From the NCBI GenBank assembly GCA_944326515.1, contig CALVEI010000015.1, forward strand, positions 1 to 36,968: a stretch of DNA of 36,968 bases, read 5' to 3'. Origin of the DNA: Candidatus Gastranaerophilales bacterium. Lineage in GTDB: Bacteria; Cyanobacteriota; Vampirovibrionia; Gastranaerophilales; Gastranaerophilaceae. How positions within the stretch are numbered: position 1 is the stretch's first letter; the number at the start of each line of letters is the position of its first letter. A model generated the notes under the pieces. It was not told where the DNA came from, ran no database searches, and was given only the letters and a program-made list of their open reading frames with translations. Below, in pieces: positions 30,990 through 36,968 of this stretch. The position numbers and the translations under genes are program-made.

Positions 30990-31949
30990 ATGTCAAGATT
31001 AAATAAAGCAAATGAAATAATAGAACTGGCTATACTTATGCAAAATAGTTATTGCGGCATAACAATTGATGAAATCTCAGAAAAGTTTAATTGCTGTAGG
31101 CGTTCGGCAGAAAGGATGAAAGCTGTTTTAACTGAAAAATTTTCCGATAAATTGGAAGAAGTTGAAAATTTTTGTGATAACAAAAAAAGATGGCGATTAA
31201 AAAAAGGAACTATAAATTGGGCTGTTAGTTTTTCTGCTTCTGATTTTGCAAATTTAGAGATGTGCAAAAATTTAATCAAAAATCCTAATAAACAAAAAGA
31301 AGTTCAAGAAATTATCGAAAAAATAAAAGCTTTGACTCCTAATAAAATTTCCAATGTTGATGTGCAAGAACTTTTATATAATCAGACATACAGTGTAAGA
31401 CAAGGCTTTAGAGAAAATATATCATTAGATGTTTTACAAATAATTCATGATGGGATTTTATGTCAAAAACAAATTAAAGCTAAATATGTTGACAAAGATA
31501 TTATGTTAAATCCATATGGGATAATTTATTCAGACAAATTATATTTGGTCGCCCATAATGGTTGGGCTGATGATGTTTGGTTATATAGAATTTCTAAGTT
31601 AAAGGAAATTGAATTAACAAATCACTATTTTGATAAAGATGAAAAATTTAATATTCAGGAATTTGCTGATAGATCTTTTGGAATTTACCAAGATACCATT
31701 TTTGATGTCGAACTTTTGTTTGATAAAGATGTTGTTCAAGATTTACAGGATTATTATTTTCACCCTACACAAGTTGGATATATAAATGAAGACGGGAGTT
31801 ATACATTAAAATTTAAAGCTTGTGGAGAATATGAGATTATTACAGAACTTTTAAAGTGGCGTGATAAAGTAAAAATAATTGCCCCGCAACGTTTAAAAGA
31901 TGAATATAATAAAACTGTTTTTGCAATGTGTAAAAATATAAAGGAATAA
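30990..31949 (+). CDS. WYL-domain transcriptional regulator (CapW/BrxR-like)
   Basis: A 319-residue protein: N-terminal winged helix (IIELAILMQNSYCGITIDEISEKFNCCRRSAERMKAVL), a WYL domain at about 140-220 (LNPYGIIYSDKLYLVAHNGWADDVWLYRISKLKEIEL) and a C-terminal WCX-type domain. The size and layout match the WYL regulators found with defence systems, which repress their operon until a nucleic-acid or nucleotide signal is bound. ATG 30990 has GGAAAT upstream. It is followed after 3 bp by the NUMOD4-HNH gene. The dyad in its promoter and in that of the facing operon is the likely binding site (inference). Confidence 0.88.
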   Translation: MSRLNKANEIIELAILMQNSYCGITIDEISEKFNCCRRSAERMKAVLTEKFSDKLEEVENFCDNKKRWRLKKGTINWAVSFSASDFANLEMCKNLIKNPNKQKEVQEIIEKIKALTPNKISNVDVQELLYNQTYSVRQGFRENISLDVLQIIHDGILCQKQIKAKYVDKDIMLNPYGIIYSDKLYLVAHNGWADDVWLYRISKLKEIELTNHYFDKDEKFNIQEFADRSFGIYQDTIFDVELLFDKDVVQDLQDYYFHPTQVGYINEDGSYTLKFKACGEYEIITELLKWRDKVKIIAPQRLKDEYNKTVFAMCKNIKE

Positions 31950-31952
31950 GTT

Positions 31953-32501
31953 ATGGATAGAATGCATACATTAGAACAAGTACAAGAACTGCTTGATGCT
32001 TCTACAGCAATGACAGAAGAAAAAAAGTCTGAATATTTAAAAACATATAAAAAGAACTATCAGGAATGGCTTGATGGGTTAAAAGATAAATTAAATAATT
32101 ATGTACCTTTATTTAATGATTTAGATACGCGTAGAAGCATTTCTCCATCATTTAAGTATGTTAAGCATAATTTAAAAGGGGAAATTTGGAAAGAGTTTCC
32201 ATTAAACCCAAAATATGAAGTGAGTAATTTAGGCAGAATAAAATATGACGGTTTAATACAAGAGCAAAAAGATGAAAAAACTCAGTATGTTACTCTTGCT
32301 GACGAAAAATTGAGAAAAGATTATATTTATAAATTTGTTGCTTATACTTTTCTTGGGAAAAAAGATGGTGATGGGTATCAGGTTCATCACATTACAAATG
32401 ATGGTTATTATAATACCGTTGATAATTTGGTATTATTAACCCAAGAAGAACATTCATACGTACATGGTTTCGCTGTTTCAGGAGACAATCATAATGACTA
32501 A
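31953..32501 (+). CDS. NUMOD4-HNH endonuclease-like protein with N-terminal helical domain
   Basis: 182 residues. Residues 1-70 are helical and unassigned. Residues 76-97 (GEIWKEFPLNPKYEVSNLGRIK) match NUMOD4, a DNA-binding module of homing-type nucleases. Residues 142-171 form an HNH-like core (YQVHHITNDGYYNTVDNLVLLTQEEHSYVHG, with H145/H146, N158 and H167/H171). It probably cuts or nicks DNA. The regulated operon context argues for a defence or mobile-element role rather than a free-standing homing gene. AAGGAA precedes ATG. Its end overlaps the next gene by 8 bp. Confidence 0.82.
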   Translation: MDRMHTLEQVQELLDASTAMTEEKKSEYLKTYKKNYQEWLDGLKDKLNNYVPLFNDLDTRRSISPSFKYVKHNLKGEIWKEFPLNPKYEVSNLGRIKYDGLIQEQKDEKTQYVTLADEKLRKDYIYKFVAYTFLGKKDGDGYQVHHITNDGYYNTVDNLVLLTQEEHSYVHGFAVSGDNHND

Positions 32502-33183
32502 AAATTATAGAAAAGAAGACTTGGAGTATTGTAAAAATTTAATTTTAGATTTTTTACAACTTGAAAAACAAGATTGTAATATTGATTACTTTACAACACT
32601 TAATTTGGGTTGTTTATGGGATGATGAGCACAAAAACAGATATATTTACGGAAAATTTAGGGCAAGTTCAGATGAAGATAGTTTCCATCTTGTGAAAGCT
32701 ATCTATTACATTCTATGGAACAAATATCTACCAAATATGGATAGTTTTGACGATATGGAAAGATATTATGGCGGTGATACCATTAATCCTGTGAGAAATT
32801 CTAAAAAATATCTTACTATTGGTAATTTTATGCTGCTGCCTAAAAGTTATCACAAAAAAAATGAAACTTTTAACATCTACAAATACATAACCTTTAGAGA
32901 TGATTTTTATAAATTTATGAAAAAAATACAGGATTTGTATAAAAATAAAATTACAAAAGAAGAAGATATAAATAACATTACAGATGAACAAATTTGGGAA
33001 AAAATTGTTATTATAAATAACTGGTATTTTAAAAAAGTAAAAACATTTGATGATTTTGTAAAAATCAATATGCTTGAAGGTTGGGAAAATCTTAAAAATA
33101 GTGAATTTGATGCAATTGAGAATTTTATAAAAAATCGCAGTATTAAAATGATAAAGAATTTAAAAGAAATTTTAAAAGCATAA
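32494..33183 (+). CDS. Uncharacterised protein with GGDTIN/IGNFMLLP signature, 229 residues
   Basis: I cannot name the family. Helical overall, with LDFLQLEKQDCNIDYF, the conserved-looking YYGGDTINPVRNSKKYLTIGNFMLLPKSYHKKN in the middle and FYKFMKKIQDLY later. Similar IGNFMLLP-type proteins occur in variable regions of other bacteria as I recall, but I cannot verify this. ATG 32494 has AGGAGA and overlaps the HNH gene end by 8 bp, so it is translated with it. A start at 32464 is less likely. It could be the effector or a partner of the nuclease. Converges with the leftward operon 10 bp away. Confidence 0.75.
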   Translation: MTKNYRKEDLEYCKNLILDFLQLEKQDCNIDYFTTLNLGCLWDDEHKNRYIYGKFRASSDEDSFHLVKAIYYILWNKYLPNMDSFDDMERYYGGDTINPVRNSKKYLTIGNFMLLPKSYHKKNETFNIYKYITFRDDFYKFMKKIQDLYKNKITKEEDINNITDEQIWEKIVIINNWYFKKVKTFDDFVKINMLEGWENLKNSEFDAIENFIKNRSIKMIKNLKEILKA

Positions 33184-33193
33184 ATTCAAAATA

Positions 33194-33538
33194 TTATTTA
33201 ATTGTAAGAAATTTATCAATACAATTTCTTCTCTCAGCTTCGCAAGTTGTTGTATTACCGCAGAAAGTATTTATTTTTATGAGAGTTTTATAATCTGAAT
33301 CTGAACAATTTTTTACAAAATTAACAACACACATTTCAAACTCTCCATTTGCTGAGATATGCTTTGTATTACAAAAATTTATACCGTTTATAAATGTATG
33401 TTGTAAGGACAAAATAGATTTATTATATTGAACAAAAGCTATCGGAAAGCTTGTTAAAAAACCGATAACTTTTGTTTGAAATATAAGTTTAAGATTTAAT
33501 AATAGAAATATGAATAAAATGATTGTCAATTTAGACAT
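33194..33538 (-). CDS. Cys-rich membrane-anchored or secreted protein, 114 residues
   Basis: Not recognised. An N-terminal hydrophobic segment (LTIILFIFLLLNLKLIF, residues 4-20) acts as signal anchor or uncleaved signal. The remainder holds six Cys (NFC, EMC, KNC, TFC, TTTC, RNC), enough for three disulfides, which fits an extracytoplasmic domain. ATG 33538 follows AAGGTGA. It overlaps the WG-repeat gene end by 8 bp, so the two are coupled; a GTG four codons upstream is less likely. It is last in the leftward three-gene operon that shares the operator with the WYL operon. Confidence 0.68.
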   Translation of the reverse strand: MSKLTIILFIFLLLNLKLIFQTKVIGFLTSFPIAFVQYNKSILSLQHTFINGINFCNTKHISANGEFEMCVVNFVKNCSDSDYKTLIKINTFCGNTTTCEAERRNCIDKFLTIK

Positions 33539-34142
33539 CAATTTTTTCACCTTTTCTATTTATACAAAATGTTTCATCTCCAATTTTTACTTCGGCAATG
33601 CCATTTATGAACTTACTTGCTTTGTCATAAATCACAGGAATGACAATATTTCCACTTGAATCAATATAGCCGTACTTATTGTTAATACAAAAAGCAGCCA
33701 AACCTTCATAAAAACAGATTGTATCCTCAGCTATAGGCTCAATTACAACATTTCCTAAACAATCAAGCAGACCTGTTTTACTATTTTTGTAGGAATAAAT
33801 AAAATTGCTGTTTATTACAAAGCCTCCAATGCTATCATATTCAAAAGGAACTATTAACTCACCTTTTGCGTTTACTAAGCCGCATTTTTCTGAATCTATT
33901 TTTTCTAATGAATAAAATCTTTTGTTTCTATCATTTGTAAAAAAGTTTGTCATACTATAATCAAAAATTGAGTGAGGTACTTTTGATTTTTCTAATTTTT
34001 TTGTGTTTTTTAAAGCTGTCTTTTTTATTTTGTTGTAATAGTTTTCAATATATGCAATATTCGCATCTTTTATATTTAATATAGCTTCTAAAAAAATTTT
34101 GCCGAGTTTTTCGTGTATTTCTTTTTGTTTTGTATTAGCCAT
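33531..34142 (-). CDS. WG (KWG) repeat protein
   Basis: 203 residues. The N-terminal ~70 are helical and unassigned. Residues 87-203 hold about four WG repeats: CGLVNAKGELIVPFEYDSI, TGLLDCLGNVVIEPI, YGYIDSSGNIVIPVIYDKASKF and TFCINRKGEKI. These beta-hairpin repeats usually bind proteins or ligands and are often on cell-surface or defence-associated proteins. There is no signal peptide. AGAGGA precedes the ATG, 2 bp after the upstream gene stop; the downstream gene overlaps by 8 bp. The role may be a scaffold or sensor in the system. Confidence 0.85.
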   Translation of the reverse strand: MANTKQKEIHEKLGKIFLEAILNIKDANIAYIENYYNKIKKTALKNTKKLEKSKVPHSIFDYSMTNFFTNDRNKRFYSLEKIDSEKCGLVNAKGELIVPFEYDSIGGFVINSNFIYSYKNSKTGLLDCLGNVVIEPIAEDTICFYEGLAAFCINNKYGYIDSSGNIVIPVIYDKASKFINGIAEVKIGDETFCINRKGEKIDV

Positions 34143-34144
34143 TT

Positions 34145-34543
34145 TTAATCCTCTATTCTATATGAATATACTTTTTTTGAATTTAGGTAAAATTCCATAT
34201 GCTTTAAATCATCTGAAAATGCTCTTTCATAATGTTCAAAAGGCAATATAATTTCTTTGTTTGAAGAGATTATTGCTGATTTTTTACTTGCAATTTCGAT
34301 AACAAACCAATAAGAGATATTATTTTCTTCGTAAATTTTTCTGGTTGACTCATAATGAAATACAAAAAATATATCTGTATTGTCTTCTATAATTTTACAA
34401 ATACTCTTATTTAATTCATTTCTTAATGCTTCCTTATAAAAGTCTTTCAAAAGCTCTTCGTTGTCTGTTAAAAATGCTTGTAACCTAAGCGCTTCTTCTT
34501 GTGGTGGTGTCTTTTTGATTTTTAAAAATTGTTGTGGATTCAT
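34145..34543 (-). CDS. Hypothetical protein, 132 residues, first gene of the leftward operon
   Basis: Not recognised. Soluble, mixed alpha/beta: helical FLKIKKTPPQEEALRLQAFL and DFYKEALRNELNKSICKII, then strands (IFFVFHYESTRKIY, NISYWFVIEIASKKSAIIS, KKVYSYRIED). No motif or cysteine pattern stands out. ATG 34543 has AAGGAG 6 nt upstream; an earlier in-frame ATG (34561) directly follows the TATAAT box, so I reject it. The promoter carries copy 2 of the 15-bp dyad, linking it to the WYL operon. Confidence 0.75.
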   Translation of the reverse strand: MNPQQFLKIKKTPPQEEALRLQAFLTDNEELLKDFYKEALRNELNKSICKIIEDNTDIFFVFHYESTRKIYEENNISYWFVIEIASKKSAIISSNKEIILPFEHYERAFSDDLKHMEFYLNSKKVYSYRIED

Positions 34544-34566
34544 TTTGTGCTCCTTTCTCATAATTT

Positions 34567-34605
34567 ATTATAAAAAAACAATGCGACAAAAAGAGTCGCA
34601 TTGTT
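34567..34605 (-). promoter_or_regulatory. Leftward operon promoter with dyad operator (copy 2), also terminator-like
   Basis: CGACTCTTTTTGTCG (34598 to 34584) lies 11 nt before TATAAT (34572 to 34567), the same sequence and spacing as in the WYL promoter. The stem extends to 11 bp (AACAATGCGAC/GTCGCATTGTT) and is followed by seven T, so it could also end transcripts coming from darTG. Confidence 0.65.
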
Positions 34606-34619
34606 GACTTAAAAGAGAA

Positions 34620-34660
34620 GAGTTTAAACTCAAAAAGACTCCTGATAAGGAGTCTTTTTG
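34620..34660. terminator. Strong hairpin, likely darTG terminator, plus GAGTTTAAACTC palindrome
   Basis: CAAAAAGACTCCT / AGGAGTCTTTTTG is a perfect 13-bp stem with GATA loop (34631-34660). Next to it is the 12-bp perfect palindrome GAGTTTAAACTC (34620-34631). It separates the WYL system from darTG. Confidence 0.6.
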
Positions 34661-34724
34661 AATGGTGGGTGAGGTGGGACCAAGCGAGCGAAAGCTTGCG
34701 ATTTAGATTATCCCACGTCGTGGG
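34661..34724. other. GC-rich structured patch with alternative pairings
   Basis: In an AT-rich gap, GTGGGA (34674-34679) can pair with TCCCAC (34711-34716), enclosing CAAGC/GCTTG (34681-34698). CCCAC can instead pair with GTGGG (CCCAC-GTC-GTGGG, 34712-34724). No reading frame or known RNA is recognised. The rest of the gap (34725-34957) is AT-rich with nothing identified. Confidence 0.4.
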
Positions 34725-34957
34725 TGTAAAGAAACAACTTAAATGATTATTTGTAACATATAATTTGATTATTTAATAAAACTCAAAATATTTACATATT
34801 TAGTTTATACATACGCTAAATTTTTCCAATAGTAGTAAAAGATTAAAGCTAGACTATCTAATATATGTCATGATTTTAGTATTATATTTTGTAACTATAT
34901 TATAAATAACTAGAAAATAACATATTTTTAGGAAATTGAAGTATTTGTATAAAATAT

Positions 34958-35980
34958 TTATACCCATGCTTGTTGAATTAAAACATTATATGCAATTTCA
35001 ATTTGTTTTTTTGAAAATTTTTGTTTTTTAACGTTCCAAGAGTATACCGCCGATATTAAATCATTTAATTCAGTTTTATTTTCTTTTGACATTAGCCAAT
35101 GCACAGTCGCCAATAATTCTAATCCAAATGGAGTTTCAAATCCGCCTACAAGTTCAGAGACTTTATTTATTTTATTAAGCAAAGCTAAATCTTTTTCTAA
35201 CAATAAATGGGCGTCTTTTATAGCACCTGGTAATAGTGTAATATGTTTATCGGGTGCATCTTCACCGTCATAGCCTTCAATATAATGTTTTTCTAATAAA
35301 TTTAAAACATGTCTTAAATTTTGAGCATATGGACCATATAAAGCTTTTTTATAATTTAACCTTAAATTCTGCCCTGATTCTTGTAAAAAGTACATAAGCT
35401 TATGTATTTCAAGTAAAGTAATAAAAGGGTCAAGCATACTTTGTAAATAACGATTTATAAGTTCAATTAAAGCCGCTCTACTTAATGTCAATTCTGGAAC
35501 TTCTTTATTTTTTACTTGTTCTATATTATTAGCAGGTTCATAAATAACAATTTTTACATCTTGTAAATCTCCTAATACTTGTTCTATAATAGGTTTTATT
35601 TCATCCCAATTAAGTCCACCAAGCCCACATCCCAAAGGAGGTATTGCAATAGATTTTATTTCATAATTTATTATGTCATCTTTTAATGCAACTAAACCTG
35701 ATTTTATATCTTGTACCCTACTTTTCCCTTTCCAATGTCTTTTGGTAGGGAAATTAATTATATATTTAGGATTAAACAAAAGTCCAGAATTATAAATAAA
35801 CATCTTGCCAGGCTCAACTTCTCCTTTATCACAAGCTTGTTTGTATGCTTTAAAATTTTCAGGATACATTTGTTTAAACTGTAATGCTATACCACGCCCC
35901 ATAATACCAACACAGTTTACGGTATTGATAATAGCGTCTGTTTGTTCTTGTAATATATTTCCTGTTTTATATTCAAACAT
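34958..35980 (-). CDS. darG: DarG: macrodomain DNA ADP-ribosyl glycohydrolase antitoxin
   Basis: 340 residues. The N-terminal macrodomain (about 1-150) starts MFEYKTGNILQEQTDAIINTVNCVGIMGRGIALQFKQMYPENF and has SIAIPPLGCGLGGLNW, as in DarG/TARG1-like enzymes that remove ADP-ribose from thymidine in DNA. The C-terminal half (about 170-340) is the DarG toxin-binding domain (SRAALIELINRYLQSMLDPFITLLEIHKLMYFLQESG). AGAGG precedes the ATG, 17 bp after darT. It neutralises DarT both by reversing the modification and by binding. A terminator hairpin lies about 300 bp downstream. Confidence 0.95.
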   Translation of the reverse strand: MFEYKTGNILQEQTDAIINTVNCVGIMGRGIALQFKQMYPENFKAYKQACDKGEVEPGKMFIYNSGLLFNPKYIINFPTKRHWKGKSRVQDIKSGLVALKDDIINYEIKSIAIPPLGCGLGGLNWDEIKPIIEQVLGDLQDVKIVIYEPANNIEQVKNKEVPELTLSRAALIELINRYLQSMLDPFITLLEIHKLMYFLQESGQNLRLNYKKALYGPYAQNLRHVLNLLEKHYIEGYDGEDAPDKHITLLPGAIKDAHLLLEKDLALLNKINKVSELVGGFETPFGLELLATVHWLMSKENKTELNDLISAVYSWNVKKQKFSKKQIEIAYNVLIQQAWV

Positions 35981-35997
35981 ATTAACCTCTTTATAAA

Positions 35998-36660
35998 TTA
36001 ATAATACCAGTCCTTCTTTAGCATTATATTAGACGAAATATTGTATTTAGTTAGTATTTTACTGACTTCAGTTTGATTTTTTAAATTGTACACTCCAATA
36101 GTAGTTATTAAATCTACAGGGACTTTACTTTCTATTAAAAACTCTGCTTGCTTATTTTCTTTTACTTGCCTATCAACACCAGGCCCAGCCCAGTGAATAG
36201 CATTAATTGCATCCCAATCCAATAATTCGATAATCTTATCAAAATTAGAATAGTCACTAAAATAAAAACTTCCTGCATTAGAAGTTGTATAGCAAGCCTT
36301 TAAACTATTTTTTTCTGCCCACTCTAAAATTTTGCTTAATTCAAATTCCAAATGTAGAATGTTATCCTGTCCTAGTGAATACTGCAAATCCGGGTTATTT
36401 CTACAACTAATTACATATAGCATAACAGAACGTGGACAAAAATAAAATGGAACACATTGCCCAACTGTTAAATTTTCGAATGATGATAAAAGTTTATTTA
36501 AACGTCTTTCTTTAATTTGTGACATTCCTATTGTTGTTCCATTAATTTGTCTATTTGTAATTAGAGCATCACAATATAAATAACCATCTGATAAAACAGA
36601 TTCCAAACGATCAACGTGTAAAATATGATAAACTTTTATATCTGTCAGTTTTTTTATCAC
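35998..36660 (-). CDS. darT: DarT: DNA ADP-ribosyltransferase toxin
   Basis: About 220 residues from GTG 36660, supported by AGAGG 6 nt upstream; the frame extends to 36705 but without a ribosome site. It has the DarT layout: IKKLTDIKVYHILHVDRLESVLSDG, then TTIGMSQIKERRLNK (NAD-binding loop), VPFYFCPRSVMLYVI and KQAEFLIESKVPVDLI with the likely catalytic Glu at residue 173. It ADP-ribosylates thymidine in single-stranded DNA, blocking replication; in known systems this halts phage growth. It is co-transcribed with darG. Confidence 0.94.
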   Translation of the reverse strand: MIKKLTDIKVYHILHVDRLESVLSDGYLYCDALITNRQINGTTIGMSQIKERRLNKLLSSFENLTVGQCVPFYFCPRSVMLYVISCRNNPDLQYSLGQDNILHLEFELSKILEWAEKNSLKACYTTSNAGSFYFSDYSNFDKIIELLDWDAINAIHWAGPGVDRQVKENKQAEFLIESKVPVDLITTIGVYNLKNQTEVSKILTKYNISSNIMLKKDWYY

Positions 36661-36670
36661 AAAATACCTC

Positions 36671-36683
36671 TTAGACAGTCTAA
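36671..36683. promoter_or_regulatory. Candidate darTG operator
   Basis: TTAGAC-A-GTCTAA, perfect 6+1+6 dyad, overlapping the darT -10 (36677-36682) and its ribosome-site region. Confidence 0.45.
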
Positions 36684-36705
36684 CATAAACACAAGCAATC
36701 AGCAA
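36677..36705 (-). promoter_or_regulatory. darTG promoter
   Basis: TTGCTG (36700-36705, leftward), 17-bp spacer, TAGACT (36677-36682). It overlaps the dyad above and starts about 20 nt before the GTG. Confidence 0.5.
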
Positions 36706-36731
36706 AAATAAACCTTAATTTATATTAAAAC

Positions 36732-36760
36732 TTGCGTTTAAAAAGTAAAAACAATATTTT
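36732..36760 (+). promoter_or_regulatory. Possible hsdR promoter
   Basis: TTGCGT, 17-bp spacer, TATTTT. An alternative -10 is TAGAAT at 36766-36771. It is divergent from the darTG promoter. Confidence 0.4.
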
Positions 36761-36795
36761 CATGATAGAATTATCACATAAGCTGCGAGGTCTTA

Positions 36796-36968
36796 ATGTA
36801 TAAAAAAGATTTATCAGAACGTGATATTTGTACAAAATTTATAACACCTGCAATACTAAAAGCTGGGTGGAATAAAGACTCGCAAATTAGGGAAGAAGTT
36901 TCTTTTACTGCAGGAAAAGTTATTGTTAGAGGTAAGCTTGTTTCACGTGGCAAAGGTAAAAGAGCTGA
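36796..36968 (+). CDS. hsdR: Type I restriction endonuclease subunit R, 5' end only
   Basis: 57 residues before the window edge: MYKKDLSERDICTKFITPAI, GWNKDSQIREEVSFTAGKVIV, then RGKLVSRGKGKRA. This is the N-terminus of an EcoR-family HsdR, whose RecB-like nuclease motif begins just after this point (typically RADYIL...). GAGG lies ahead of the ATG. HsdR cuts DNA after ATP-driven translocation; hsdM and hsdS would be expected to the right. It is divergent from darTG, which gives a defence cluster. Confidence 0.85.
   Translation, partial: MYKKDLSERDICTKFITPAILKAGWNKDSQIREEVSFTAGKVIVRGKLVSRGKGKRA

Noticed and set aside
30932-34598. The 15-bp inverted copies as terminal repeats of a transposon
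   Set aside because: Both copies sit at the same 11-nt distance from a TATAAT facing into the genes, each is itself a dyad, and there is no transposase or integrase; an operator explains the spacing better.
34661-34724. A tRNA or 5S rRNA remnant
   Set aside because: No cloverleaf, no GGTTCGA-type T arm, and the 5S-like run is under about 20 nt and not followed by the expected CGAAC sequence.
1-36968. CRISPR array or insertion sequence
   Set aside because: No regularly spaced direct repeats, cas genes, transposase or integrase were seen on either strand.

Overview
The window is AT-rich bacterial DNA with short intergenic gaps and mostly Shine-Dalgarno-led genes. It looks like a fermentative or gut-type bacterium. 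My best guess is a non-photosynthetic cyanobacterial relative (Melainabacteria/Gastranaerophilales type). The reasons are a chloroplast/cyanobacterial-style tRNA-Glu, an ADP-forming acyl-CoA ligase instead of visible respiration genes, and several small lineage-type proteins I cannot assign. This placement is inference, since no 16S or other marker phylogeny was possible.

Left part (1-13.8 kb): the 5' part of an ADP-forming acetate-CoA ligase gene; a radical SAM gene with a small partner; a small XRE regulator with a palindrome at its start; several small unknowns; then a tight rightward operon gltX-bioG-bioC followed by a YuiF/NhaC-type transporter. After that come an unknown protein, a pirin that lacks two of its usual metal ligands, a second XRE regulator and mutS.

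Middle (13.9-29.1 kb): tRNA-Glu with a near-consensus promoter and a terminator; a zincin-type metallopeptidase; a NifX-like protein with a His/Cys-rich tail; a class V aminotransferase followed by a GC-richer, strongly structured stretch (candidate non-coding RNA); a divergent pair of small genes with apparently leaderless promoters around a shared near-palindrome; the shikimate operon aroC-aroK-aroB (leftward); a glutaredoxin; small membrane proteins; fusA; a 676-residue protein with two tandem HNH-like zinc-knuckle modules; and two glycosyltransferases.

Right part (29.3-37 kb) is an accessory region. An HxlR regulator and a metallo-beta-lactamase-fold hydrolase are divergent around a clear operator. 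A WYL-domain regulator leads a rightward operon with a NUMOD4-HNH endonuclease and an unknown protein. A convergent leftward operon holds an unknown protein, a WG-repeat protein and a Cys-rich membrane-anchored protein. Both operon promoters carry the same 15-bp dyad at the same 11-nt distance from a TATAAT box, so the two operons look like one WYL-controlled system, which I do not recognise as described. Next to it lie a DarTG toxin-antitoxin pair and, divergently, the start of a type I restriction hsdR gene, which gives the region a defence-island character.

No CRISPR array, rRNA gene, insertion sequence or integrase was found. At least seven genes have a -10-like hexamer exactly 6 nt before the start codon and mostly no Shine-Dalgarno, suggesting that leaderless mRNAs are common here.
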